34,508 bases of DNA from Fibrobacter sp. Its GTDB lineage: Bacteria > Fibrobacterota > Fibrobacteria > Fibrobacterales > Fibrobacteraceae. The notes under the pieces are model-generated. The model was not told where the DNA came from and did no database searches. It saw nothing but the letters and a program-made list of their open reading frames with translations. The stretch covers positions 1-34,508 of the forward strand of contig JAISUZ010000099.1 in NCBI GenBank assembly GCA_031271785.1. The letters run 5' to 3'. Position 1 is the first letter of the stretch. Every line of letters begins with the position of its first letter. The position numbers were made by a program, and so were the translations under genes. Positions 24,600-31,994 of this stretch are shown here, one piece after another.

Positions 24600-25424
24600 T
24601 TAAATGAAAAGGATCCGGTTGAGTTTCGCGCGGTATTCCCAAGTCAGCGCGTGCTTGGGCCCGAGAACGCCGAAAAGCGTAAGCATGGCGTTTTTTGCCG
24701 CGCCGCCGTTCCACTCGGCATTCATCTGCAATAATTCGAGAAACGCGTCAAACGCTTCCCGATAATTTTCCCGAACGGCAAAAACACAAGCCTTGTGATA
24801 AAGCGTTTCTTCAGTACCTTGAACGTCTGTTTTCAGACTTTCCACATGAAAATCCATCAGTTCCAAAAGCGATTTCGCTTCTCGGTATTCCGTTTCTTTT
24901 TCGGAAAACCGACTTAAAACGGTTTTGGCTTCGTCAATTCTCGAAAGCCGGATATAAACTCTCGCAAGCAACAGAAGCAGGCTTTTATCTTCCGGATTTT
25001 GGGCGATGAGGGCTTCTGCCCGCGGGAGCGCGTTCTCCGGAGAGCCACTTTCCATCAAGCGGATCACTTCAAATTTGGCTTGCTCTTCGGGGCTCATGAA
25101 AAACGGCTTTAAGCGGTCTTTAAATTCGGCTTCGGACAGATTGCCGTTCAGAACTTCGGCGATTTTACCTTCGGCGATCACCCGTGTGTCCGGGAGCGCG
25201 GCGATTCTAAAGACCTGAATGAACTGCCGGTTTTCAGGGCTATCCAAATCCACTTTCCCTAAAGAGAATTGAAGTTCTGCGGAGAGGCGTTCGAGAGTTT
25301 CGGCGGCGGTAAAACTTTCCGGAAACTGAGCGGAAGTGAATGTGATCACCACCGGCTTTTCGGCGGAAGCCTGCATGACATCCGGTTCAAAATTTTCAAG
25401 AGTTACGGCAAATGTTTGCGACAT
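24600..25424 (-). CDS. CnoX/YbbN-like thioredoxin-TPR protein without redox cysteines
   Basis: Residues 1-110 look like a thioredoxin fold: KPVVITFTSAQFPES in the position of the active-site strand, LGKVDLDSPENRQFIQVFRI, then a cis-proline region ALPDTRVIAEGKIAEVLNG. Residues 115-274 are helical repeats of TPR type (NALPRAEALIAQNPEDKSLLLLLARVY-like segments). This is the layout of CnoX (YbbN), a holdase that hands clients to GroEL. The WCxxC motif is absent and replaced by TSAQFPES, so a chaperone or scaffold role is likely rather than thiol exchange. No signal peptide is seen, so it is cytoplasmic. It heads the group with the M16 peptidases and has a GGGGTGA ribosome binding site. Confidence 0.75.
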   Translation of the reverse strand: MSQTFAVTLENFEPDVMQASAEKPVVITFTSAQFPESFTAAETLERLSAELQFSLGKVDLDSPENRQFIQVFRIAALPDTRVIAEGKIAEVLNGNLSEAEFKDRLKPFFMSPEEQAKFEVIRLMESGSPENALPRAEALIAQNPEDKSLLLLLARVYIRLSRIDEAKTVLSRFSEKETEYREAKSLLELMDFHVESLKTDVQGTEETLYHKACVFAVRENYREAFDAFLELLQMNAEWNGGAAKNAMLTLFGVLGPKHALTWEYRAKLNRILFI

Positions 25425-25453
25425 CAGTCACCCCGCGGGAAAAGAACGCTCAA

Positions 25454-25460
25454 AAATTAG
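25454..25460 (-). promoter_or_regulatory. candidate -10 element for the CnoX-like gene
   Basis: The minus strand reads CTAATTTTTGAG beginning here, 30 bases before the start codon. It is almost the same as the string before leuS at 8168-8174. No clear -35 is present. Confidence 0.3.
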
Positions 25461-25509
25461 AATTTTCATTACATCTTGCCTTGCCGTGTTTACTCGAATC
25501 CTGTTTTTT

Positions 25510-25516
25510 CTATCTT
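25510..25516 (+). promoter_or_regulatory. candidate -10 element close to the zinc-ribbon gene start
   Basis: CTATCTT ends 8 bases before the ATG at 25525. The -35 region is weak (GTTTAC). If it is used, transcription would begin at or next to the start codon, giving a leaderless mRNA; consistent with this, there is no Shine-Dalgarno. Confidence 0.35.
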
Positions 25517-25524
25517 AGTTCCTT

Positions 25525-26064
25525 ATGACGGCAATTTGTCCTTACTGTAAATCTAAGGTTTCGGAGCTTCATTTTCACAGCTTTCTATTGCGCCTTTGCC
25601 CGCATTGTTACTCCGCTTTTTTCCCGAGTAACAAAACCATGGCATTCCGTAATGAAATTTTCGACAAAACGCGGGAAATTTGGCTCTCGGTGTTAGAGCA
25701 AAACAAAGAGTCCCGGGTAAAAGAACCCGCGGAAGTTTTGTGCATTGATCACGGTCGGAAACTCGTGGACGGCACGCTTCCCGATTACGGGATTCCCGGA
25801 AAAGTCACTACCTGCTGCGAAATGTTTCATTTGCCGCCGGAGCTCCTTTCTCAAATTTTAAAACGCACTCTCGTTTCCCCTTCCGTAAATTACACGAAAT
25901 CAAGAGGAGCTTCCAAACAATTCATTTTGGTTCGCCTGATGACGGCGCTCGTACGCCCGTTCGATGCCGTTTTCCGGTGGATATTCGGTTCAAAAGAAGA
26001 AGATCCTTTTGAATCCATGCAATACGACATGAAATTTAAGGATGTTTTGGGACCGCGTCCATGA
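25525..26064 (+). CDS. zinc-ribbon protein of unknown function
   Basis: This 179-residue protein starts with a four-cysteine zinc ribbon, CPYCKSKV and LCPHCYSAF (Cys5, Cys8, Cys25, Cys28). A middle region with DHGRKLVDGTLPDYGIPG and a CC pair follows, then a basic helical C-terminus (LVRLMTALVRPFDAVFRWIF) that could be membrane-associated. I recognise no family beyond the ribbon. It is the first of four genes that overlap in sequence (ATGA to the next), so it is probably a cytoplasmic partner of the two membrane proteins and the permease behind it. No ribosome binding site is visible. Confidence 0.75.
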   Translation: MTAICPYCKSKVSELHFHSFLLRLCPHCYSAFFPSNKTMAFRNEIFDKTREIWLSVLEQNKESRVKEPAEVLCIDHGRKLVDGTLPDYGIPGKVTTCCEMFHLPPELLSQILKRTLVSPSVNYTKSRGASKQFILVRLMTALVRPFDAVFRWIFGSKEEDPFESMQYDMKFKDVLGPRP

Positions 26065-26771
26065 AAAAAAGTTCGAGAATTTTAGCGGGGCTTGCCTTTT
26101 TAGGGCTCCTTATCTTTTTAGTCGTTCCGAATCAAGAATTTTATGAGACGCTTTTCCCGCTCCGGGAAAACACGGAAATCGTAGTTTACGACGATCAGGC
26201 GGACGGCGGCAACTCTGTTGCACAAATGACGCTCCTTGATTCTTCGCTTGTGCTTGAATGCAAATTAAACGCCAATACGGGGCGCGACGCATGGTGCGGT
26301 CTGATTTGGACGTTCACCCATGAAAAAGAATATCATTATCAAAACTGGACTTTTGTCGATAGCCTTATTTTGGAAACGGAAACCATGGGAATTTCCGAAA
26401 TCCTGATTAAAGTCTGGACTTACGACCCCGATGTAACGCTCGAAACAGACAAAAAAACATTCCGCCTGCTCATCAAAGAAGTGCCGCTGAAAGAAGGGCA
26501 AAAAAGAATTGCGATTCCGTTTGAATCGTTTTACACACCCGACTACTGGTACACACAAACGAAAACCAACCGGAATTTAACCAAACGCCACCAGGAAACC
26601 GTTGCCAAAGTGGAAATCACCCCGGGCTGGCATACTCCGAGAGATTCGGTGTTCCGGATTTCAATTCGGAATTTCTCCGCTAAAGGAGTCAGTAATGTTC
26701 CGTTCGGAATTCTCCTCGCGTATCTCACCATTCTTATGATGGCGGCCATCGGACTCCGGCAAAAAAAATGA
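26061..26771 (+). CDS. membrane-anchored beta-rich protein, first paralogue
   Basis: This 236-residue protein has transmembrane helices at both ends (about 8-24, LAGLAFLGLLIFLVV; about 215-232, FGILLAYLTILMMAAIGL), leaving a domain of about 190 residues that is probably periplasmic. The domain has the alternating pattern of a jelly-roll: DDQADGGNSVAQMTLLDSSL, DSLILETETMGISEILIKVW, FESFYTPDYWY. It is clearly paralogous to the next gene, in the same order of motifs. The domain resembles carbohydrate-binding sensor domains in general shape only; no ligand residues are evident. Its ATG and stop overlap both neighbours (ATGA). Confidence 0.75.
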   Translation: MKKSSRILAGLAFLGLLIFLVVPNQEFYETLFPLRENTEIVVYDDQADGGNSVAQMTLLDSSLVLECKLNANTGRDAWCGLIWTFTHEKEYHYQNWTFVDSLILETETMGISEILIKVWTYDPDVTLETDKKTFRLLIKEVPLKEGQKRIAIPFESFYTPDYWYTQTKTNRNLTKRHQETVAKVEITPGWHTPRDSVFRISIRNFSAKGVSNVPFGILLAYLTILMMAAIGLRQKK

Positions 26772-27514
26772 AACACATCGCCTTTATTTTCGGTTATCTT
26801 CTTTTCCTTGCGGTTTTAGCGGGGATTTGGTGGATGTTCCGTACTTCGACGGCGGTACTTTACCCAAGCGCCCAACCGCTTTCCGTATTTCAGGATTCCA
26901 TAGAAGGCGGCAGTTCGCGCGCAACGTTTTCAGAGAACGATTCTTTGCTTTCTATTGACATTCTCGCGCGATCCGGTTCCGCTTCGCCTTACGCCGGCGT
27001 GAAACTCGCTCTCGTTCCGGAAGCAAAACAGGCTTTCGGAAACTGGCTGAATCTTTCGCGTTACGATTCTTTAAGTATTGAAGTAGCGACTCGCCGCATG
27101 CCGCAGGTTCTTTTAACCATTCTCACTTCGGATCCGGAACGCGCCTCCTCATGGCTCGACCCTTTCGGCCCGCGCTTTGTACAGCACACCGTTAAAACCG
27201 GCCGGAATTTTCAAAAAACAACCGTGGCGCTTTCCGATTTCCGGGTACCGGAATGGTGGTTTTCCTTTCATCAAATCCGCACGCCCGATGAATTCACTTA
27301 TCTGGAACGCGCCTTTGGTTTTCTTGTTCTGAACGGTTTCGGAACCATGCTTGGAATTCCCGATGAAATTCAGGTGAAAAAAATTGAGGTTTTCGGAGTA
27401 AATCGCCGTTTAGGTTCCTTTCTTCTTGTTATAGCTCTTGCGGGAAGTTTTATTTTTATTGTAACGGCTTACCGGAACGTACGCCGCCCACATGATAAAC
27501 CGAAGGAGAAATGA
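26768..27514 (+). CDS. membrane-anchored beta-rich protein, second paralogue
   Basis: This 248-residue protein repeats the layout of the preceding gene: an N-terminal transmembrane helix (about 4-22), a beta-rich domain with FQDSIEGGSSRATFSENDSL, YDSLSIEVATRRMPQVLLTI and LSDFRVPEWWF, a C-terminal transmembrane helix (about 220-238) and a basic tail (RRPHDKPKEK). Shared positions with the first paralogue include the DGG.S/EGG.S turn, the DSL.(L/I)E strand and the (Y/E)WW/YWY region. The two products may pair as a heterodimer. It is coupled by ATGA to the gene before and overlaps the permease start. Confidence 0.75.
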   Translation: MKHIAFIFGYLLFLAVLAGIWWMFRTSTAVLYPSAQPLSVFQDSIEGGSSRATFSENDSLLSIDILARSGSASPYAGVKLALVPEAKQAFGNWLNLSRYDSLSIEVATRRMPQVLLTILTSDPERASSWLDPFGPRFVQHTVKTGRNFQKTTVALSDFRVPEWWFSFHQIRTPDEFTYLERAFGFLVLNGFGTMLGIPDEIQVKKIEVFGVNRRLGSFLLVIALAGSFIFIVTAYRNVRRPHDKPKEK

Positions 27515-28665
27515 TGCCGAATCGTTGGAATCTTGACAAAATCATGCGCTTGGTTTTCATTACGGTCATTATCGTTTTAAGTGTGTGGCTTTTAAGTTAT
27601 TTAAGTGAAGTGTTAATCCCGTTTGTGGTAGCGCTCTTGGTCGCTTACATTTTGGATCCTGTGGTAAACCGCATTCAGAAAAAAGTAAAATACCGGATTA
27701 TCGCGGTCGTTCTCGTGCTGCTTGTTCTGAGCGGAATCTTTGCATTGTGTCTCGCTCTTTTTGTGCCGCGGGTATCCCGCGAAGTCGGTTATTTGGGAAC
27801 TCTTATTTCAAGACTTGCGTCGGATTCCTCCTGGTCGCAGCGCATCAGCGAATACGTTCCGGCAAGTATTTGGGAACAAATTCAAGGATTCCTTTCTCAA
27901 GAGCATTGGGTACAGGCCATGCAGTCTCTTGATTTTTGGCAATCGGTAGAATCAATCCTCGGAAAAATTTTGCCGGGCGCTATGGGCGTTCTCTCCGGAA
28001 CAGCCACGTTCTTTATTTGGATTTCGGGCGCGGTTTTAATTCTTCTTTACATGGTTTTCATCATGAAAGATATGCCTAAAATCCGTCTGAAAGTTTTGTA
28101 TTTCATTCCGCACCGTTACCATGAAGAAGTAAAAGTCTTTGCTCAAAAAATCGACGAACTGATGAACGGCTATTTCCGGGCGCAGATGGTAGTCGCCATG
28201 ATTGTCGGCGTTTTGTTTGCCATCGCTTTCAGCATTATGAAACTCCCGATGGGTTTTATTTTCGGAATTTTTATCGGCGTGTTAAACATGATTCCTTACT
28301 TACAAATTCTCAGTATTCCGCTCGCGCTGATTCTCGGCATTGTTTACGCTCTCGATACGGGAATGCCTTTTTGGGAAGTCGCGATAATTATTACGGCGAT
28401 TTACGTGGTGATACAGCTCATACAGGATTTGTTTATCGTCCCGAACATCGTAGGGAAAAGCATGAATCTTCCGCCGGTCGCCATTCTTCTTTCCCTCTCC
28501 GTTTGGGGCAAACTCCTCGGATTTCTAGGGCTTGTGGTCGCCATTCCCTTTACCTGCCTCGTTTTGGTTTACCTCGATAAGTTCAAGCAGAATAAGTCGG
28601 CGCAGGCATTTTTTATCGCCTCGGAAAATGAGGTCGAACCGCCCAAGGAGGATACATCCCCCTGA
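27514..28665 (+). CDS. AI-2E family (PerM-like) permease
   Basis: This inner-membrane protein of about 383 residues shows the AI-2E/UPF0118 pattern. Helices come first (LVFITVIIVLSVWLLSYLSEVL, LIPFVVALLVAYILDPVV), then an extramembrane region, then the conserved C-terminal block KLPMGFIFGIFIGVLNMIPYL, a downstream proline-glycine segment (FIVPNIVGKSMNLPPVAILLSL) and GFLGLVVAIPF. Members have been linked to export of small signals or to sodium-proton exchange; the substrate is not readable here. The start is one of two adjacent ATGs (27511 or 27514). AAGGAG at 27503-27508 suits 27514 better. It is the last gene of the overlapping four-gene group. Confidence 0.9.
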   Translation: MPNRWNLDKIMRLVFITVIIVLSVWLLSYLSEVLIPFVVALLVAYILDPVVNRIQKKVKYRIIAVVLVLLVLSGIFALCLALFVPRVSREVGYLGTLISRLASDSSWSQRISEYVPASIWEQIQGFLSQEHWVQAMQSLDFWQSVESILGKILPGAMGVLSGTATFFIWISGAVLILLYMVFIMKDMPKIRLKVLYFIPHRYHEEVKVFAQKIDELMNGYFRAQMVVAMIVGVLFAIAFSIMKLPMGFIFGIFIGVLNMIPYLQILSIPLALILGIVYALDTGMPFWEVAIIITAIYVVIQLIQDLFIVPNIVGKSMNLPPVAILLSLSVWGKLLGFLGLVVAIPFTCLVLVYLDKFKQNKSAQAFFIASENEVEPPKEDTSP

Positions 28666-28692
28666 AAACGGAAAATAATTTGAAAAAACCCC

Positions 28693-28720
28693 TTGCTTAC
28701 AAGCCAAAAAAAGGTATAAT
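28693..28720 (+). promoter_or_regulatory. sigma-70-type promoter of the HU gene
   Basis: TTGCTT at 28693-28698 and a perfect TATAAT at 28715-28720 are 16 bases apart. The predicted start lies about 33 bases before the HU start codon, upstream of AAGGAG. This is the best-matching promoter in the window, in keeping with high expression of HU. Confidence 0.8.
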
Positions 28721-28760
28721 AACTGTCAAGAAATTTCTCTAAACCTCCAAGGAGTTCATC

Positions 28761-29057
28761 ATGAACAAACAAGATCTCGTCGCTGCGGTTCAAAAAGAAG
28801 CCGCTCTTGAAACTAAAGCTGCTGCCGAACGTGCAGTGAACGCTGTGATCGACGCTATCGCTGCCGGCATCAAAAAAGACGGTAACGTGCAATTGATCGG
28901 CTTTGGTACTTTCCAGGTGAAAGAACGCAGCGCACGCATGGGTCGCAACCCGAAAACCGGTGCTCCGCTCAAGATCAAGGCTTCCAAAACTGTTTCCTTC
29001 AAAGCCGGTGCCGGTTTGAAAGAAGTAGCCAAGAAAACCAAGACGGCGAAAAAATAA
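28761..29057 (+). CDS. HU family DNA-binding protein
   Basis: This is a nucleoid protein of 98 residues that bends DNA as a dimer. It begins MNKQDLVAAVQKEA, has the flexible DNA-binding arm region with GFGTFQVKERSARMGRNP and the signature RNPKTGAPLKIKASKTVSFKAG, and ends in a short lysine-rich extension (KEVAKKTKTAKK). The start has AAGGAG at 28749-28754. Codon use is biased towards a restricted set, consistent with high expression. A bidirectional terminator follows. Confidence 0.97.
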   Translation: MNKQDLVAAVQKEAALETKAAAERAVNAVIDAIAAGIKKDGNVQLIGFGTFQVKERSARMGRNPKTGAPLKIKASKTVSFKAGAGLKEVAKKTKTAKK

Positions 29058-29080
29058 TTTATCTGTAACAACGGATAAGA

Positions 29081-29110
29081 AAAAGAACCGGTTCGCGCCG
29101 GTTCTTTTTT
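29081..29110. terminator. bidirectional terminator between the HU gene and scpA
   Basis: AAAAGAACCGG, loop TTCGCG, CCGGTTCTTTT form an 11-bp stem flanked by an A-run on one side and T-run on the other. It serves the converging HU gene (plus) and scpA (minus, stop at 29113). Confidence 0.9.
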
Positions 29111-29112
29111 GT

Positions 29113-30150
29113 TTATGCTTCGGTAGGTGTGTCGGCGGCATTCTCCGCCGCCGGATTCTCTTCGCTCAAAGCATCCGGATTTTCTTTCTCGCTGAGTTCA
29201 ATTTGCCCCGAAAGCAAATTCATAATATCATCATCCGAAATTTTCCGGCCCTGTTCCACCCAAAGCACCGCTTCCCGCATCACGGCATCAATCGAAATCC
29301 GTTTTTTATCGGCAATCGCCGTTTCGCGTTCATGAATAAACCGCACCAAGCCCTCTCTCAATTCCGGATCGCGGGAATAAATAATATGTTCGTTCGCCAT
29401 TTCTTCGTGAAACTCGGCGTTTCCTTTTTTGCGGTAAAGCCAAATGGCGCCGAGAGGTTCGCTTTGGCGAAACACAATTTCATCGGTTTTGTTCATCTCA
29501 AGCAACGCCATAAAAGATACCACCGCGACAATCGGGTGACGGTCGCGTCCGAGAATATCTTCAAAAAGCGCTCTCCCGTGCCGCGCGAGATAATTACTGA
29601 TAAATTGCTGCCGGTCTTCAATCGTCACATAATCGAGTTCCACATGGTGAATATTTTCACGGTTTCTCGATTTCAATGTTTTCTGATAACCGCGGAGAAG
29701 CTGCCACACCGTGGCATCGGCGAGGGAATCTTCTTCGTTTTGTGTTTTCTCAAGACGCCCGCGGTAAAACGCGCCGAAGTGATCGCTTTCCATACTTTGC
29801 AAATCGGTAGCGACTTTTTTAAACCGCTGATATTCGAGCATTTGTTTGAGAAGCTCTTCGCGGTCTTCCGAAAACTGCTGAATTTCTTCGTCGGTTTGTT
29901 CTTCTTTCGGCAAGAGTTCCCGCACTTTCATGGCCATGAGGCGGCTTGCCATATACAGAAAATCTCCGGCCGCCGAAAGGTCCGCCTGAGAAAAATCCTT
30001 CATCCAGAGCAAAAACTGATCCGTAATTTCAGCAATGGAAATTTGCTCTACCGGCACTTCGTTTTTTTGCACCAGATAAAGCAGAAGATCCATCGGGCCT
30101 TCAAAGGCGCGAATCCGGACTTCGTATTCTTCTTGGAAAACAGCGCTCAT
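29113..30150 (-). CDS. scpA: segregation and condensation protein A
   Basis: ScpA is the kleisin that bridges SMC heads in chromosome condensation. The true start is ATG 30150: the conserved N-terminus EVRIRAFEGPMDLLLYLVQK follows directly, and the ATG overlaps the glmS stop as TAATG. The longer open frame to 30291 is unlike the family. The 345-residue protein has the N-terminal Smc-binding region (LSAAGDFLYMASRLMAMKVRELLP), a charged middle part, and a C-terminal winged-helix-like region (VVSFMALLEMNKTDEIVF). An acidic Ala/Glu tail follows. ScpB, often adjacent, is not in the window. Confidence 0.93.
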   Translation of the reverse strand: MSAVFQEEYEVRIRAFEGPMDLLLYLVQKNEVPVEQISIAEITDQFLLWMKDFSQADLSAAGDFLYMASRLMAMKVRELLPKEEQTDEEIQQFSEDREELLKQMLEYQRFKKVATDLQSMESDHFGAFYRGRLEKTQNEEDSLADATVWQLLRGYQKTLKSRNRENIHHVELDYVTIEDRQQFISNYLARHGRALFEDILGRDRHPIVAVVSFMALLEMNKTDEIVFRQSEPLGAIWLYRKKGNAEFHEEMANEHIIYSRDPELREGLVRFIHERETAIADKKRISIDAVMREAVLWVEQGRKISDDDIMNLLSGQIELSEKENPDALSEENPAAENAADTPTEA

Positions 30151-31982
30151 TATTCTACGGTCACACTCTTGGCTAAGTTCCGCGGCTGATCCACATCGTT
30201 TCCGCGAAGCACGGCGATATGATAAGCGAGGAGTTGAAGCGGAATGCAGGTCACCACCGGCATCAGCATCGGGAGAATTTTCGGAACACAAATCACATGA
30301 TCGGCAAAACCGTTCAAGCGCGAAGGATCGTCTGTCGTAATCACAATCACGCGCCCGCCCCGGGATTTGATTTCCCGGATATTGGAAACAATTTTATCAA
30401 AGAGCGCGTCTTGCGGCGCCACCACCACCACCGGCATTTGCGCATCAATGAGCGCAATCGGACCGTGTTTCATTTCGGCAGCGGGGTAACCTTCGGCGTG
30501 AATGTAACTGATTTCCTTGAGCTTCAAGGCACCTTCCATCGCCACCGGATAATTGTAATGCCGCCCCAAATAAAGAAAATTTGAGACGGAAGTAAATTGT
30601 TTCGCGATTTCCTTAATTTGATCGTTGAGCTTTAAGGTTTCTCTCACAATAGACGGGAGTTCCTCAAGCGCTTTCGTGATCTCCATACCCTCTTCGAAAG
30701 ATACGCGGCGCTGCCGCCCGAGCAAAAGCGCAATCATCGCGAGCACCGTCACTTGAGCCGTAAACGCTTTCGTGCTCGCGACACCGATTTCCGGACCTGC
30801 GTGGAGGTAAACGCCGCCATTGGAAACGCGCGCCACGGAAGAACCCACCACGTTGCAAATCCCGAGAACCGTCGCTCCTTTGTTTTGCGCTTCTTTCATG
30901 GCGGCGAGCGTATCGGCGGTTTCTCCGGATTGGGAAATGGCAAACACGAGCGTACCCGGGTTGATAATCGGGTTGCGGTAACGGAATTCGGAAGCGTATT
31001 CCACCTCAACCGGAATTCCCGCGAGTTCCTCAATCATGTATTCGCCGACCATTCCCGCATAATAACTCGTGCCGCAAGCGGTAATGATAATGCGGTTGAT
31101 ACTGCGCAGTTCTTCGATATTGGTGTGGAGTCCGCTTAATTTGGCGTTACCGTCGCTCACGAGCAAACGGCCGCGCATGGTATTTTGCAGCGATTCCGGC
31201 TGTTCGAAAATTTCTTTCAGCATAAAATGATCGTAACCGGATTTTGCCATATCGCTCGTGTCAAAATCAATTTTCTGAACTTCGCGCTGCACGCTTTGGC
31301 TGTTCAGATTCAGCATTTCATAACCGCTTTTCCTAATCACCGCCACATCGTTATCATCGAGATACACGACTTTGTGTGTGTAATTCACAATCGCGGAAAC
31401 ATCGCTTGCCAAAAAATACTCGCCCGCTTCTTCGCCGATACCAAGCACGAGCGGACTGCCGCGCCGCGCCCCGATAAGCGTGTCGGGCGCGTCTTCACAC
31501 ACCACCGCAATCCCGAATGCGCCTTCCAACTGATTCAGCGCTTTCAAAACCGCTTTCAAAAAATCACCTTTGTAAAACCACGCAATCAAATGCGCAATCA
31601 CTTCCGTATCGGTTTCCGAAGAAAACCGGATGCCTTCTTTTTCGAGTTTCGCTTTAATAGCCGCATAGTTTTCGATAATGCCGTTATGCACCACCGCAAA
31701 TTTTTTGTCATAACTCAAATGCGGGTGGGCGTTCGCTTCCGAAGGAACGCCGTGGGTCGCCCAACGGGTATGCGCAATGCCGAGCGTACCGTGCCAAGGA
31801 CAGGTTTTTATCTTACCTTCAAGAGCGGCAATTTTTCCCGAAGCGCGCTCCGTTTGAAGTTTGGCATCGCAAATCATGGCAACGCCCGCGCTGTCATAAC
31901 CGCGGTATTCGAGCTTCTTCAAACCGTCCATCAAAATCGGGAGGACATCTTTTTTTCCAACGTAACCGACAATTCCGCACAT
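30150..31982 (-). CDS. glmS: glutamine-fructose-6-phosphate aminotransferase (isomerising)
   Basis: GlmS makes glucosamine-6-phosphate from fructose-6-phosphate and glutamine, the entry to UDP-GlcNAc for peptidoglycan and lipid A. The 610-residue protein begins with the catalytic Cys2 (MCGIVGYVG) and glutamine amidotransferase motifs (YRGYDSAGV, HTRWATHGVPSEANAHPH). Two SIS sugar-binding domains follow (ITACGTSYYAG with SQSGETADT; GRHYNYPVAMEGALKLKEIS), and the C-terminus ends DQPRNLAKSVTVE. Its start has GAGG upstream and lies 12 bases after the mutase stop. No glmS ribozyme is visible, and the short spacing leaves no room for one. Confidence 0.97.
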   Translation of the reverse strand: MCGIVGYVGKKDVLPILMDGLKKLEYRGYDSAGVAMICDAKLQTERASGKIAALEGKIKTCPWHGTLGIAHTRWATHGVPSEANAHPHLSYDKKFAVVHNGIIENYAAIKAKLEKEGIRFSSETDTEVIAHLIAWFYKGDFLKAVLKALNQLEGAFGIAVVCEDAPDTLIGARRGSPLVLGIGEEAGEYFLASDVSAIVNYTHKVVYLDDNDVAVIRKSGYEMLNLNSQSVQREVQKIDFDTSDMAKSGYDHFMLKEIFEQPESLQNTMRGRLLVSDGNAKLSGLHTNIEELRSINRIIITACGTSYYAGMVGEYMIEELAGIPVEVEYASEFRYRNPIINPGTLVFAISQSGETADTLAAMKEAQNKGATVLGICNVVGSSVARVSNGGVYLHAGPEIGVASTKAFTAQVTVLAMIALLLGRQRRVSFEEGMEITKALEELPSIVRETLKLNDQIKEIAKQFTSVSNFLYLGRHYNYPVAMEGALKLKEISYIHAEGYPAAEMKHGPIALIDAQMPVVVVAPQDALFDKIVSNIREIKSRGGRVIVITTDDPSRLNGFADHVICVPKILPMLMPVVTCIPLQLLAYHIAVLRGNDVDQPRNLAKSVTVE

Positions 31983-31994
31983 AATAAAACCTCG

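Noticed and set aside
29203-30189. 328-codon plus-strand open frame opposite scpA
   Set aside because: Antisense shadow of scpA with the same skewed composition and no ribosome binding site.
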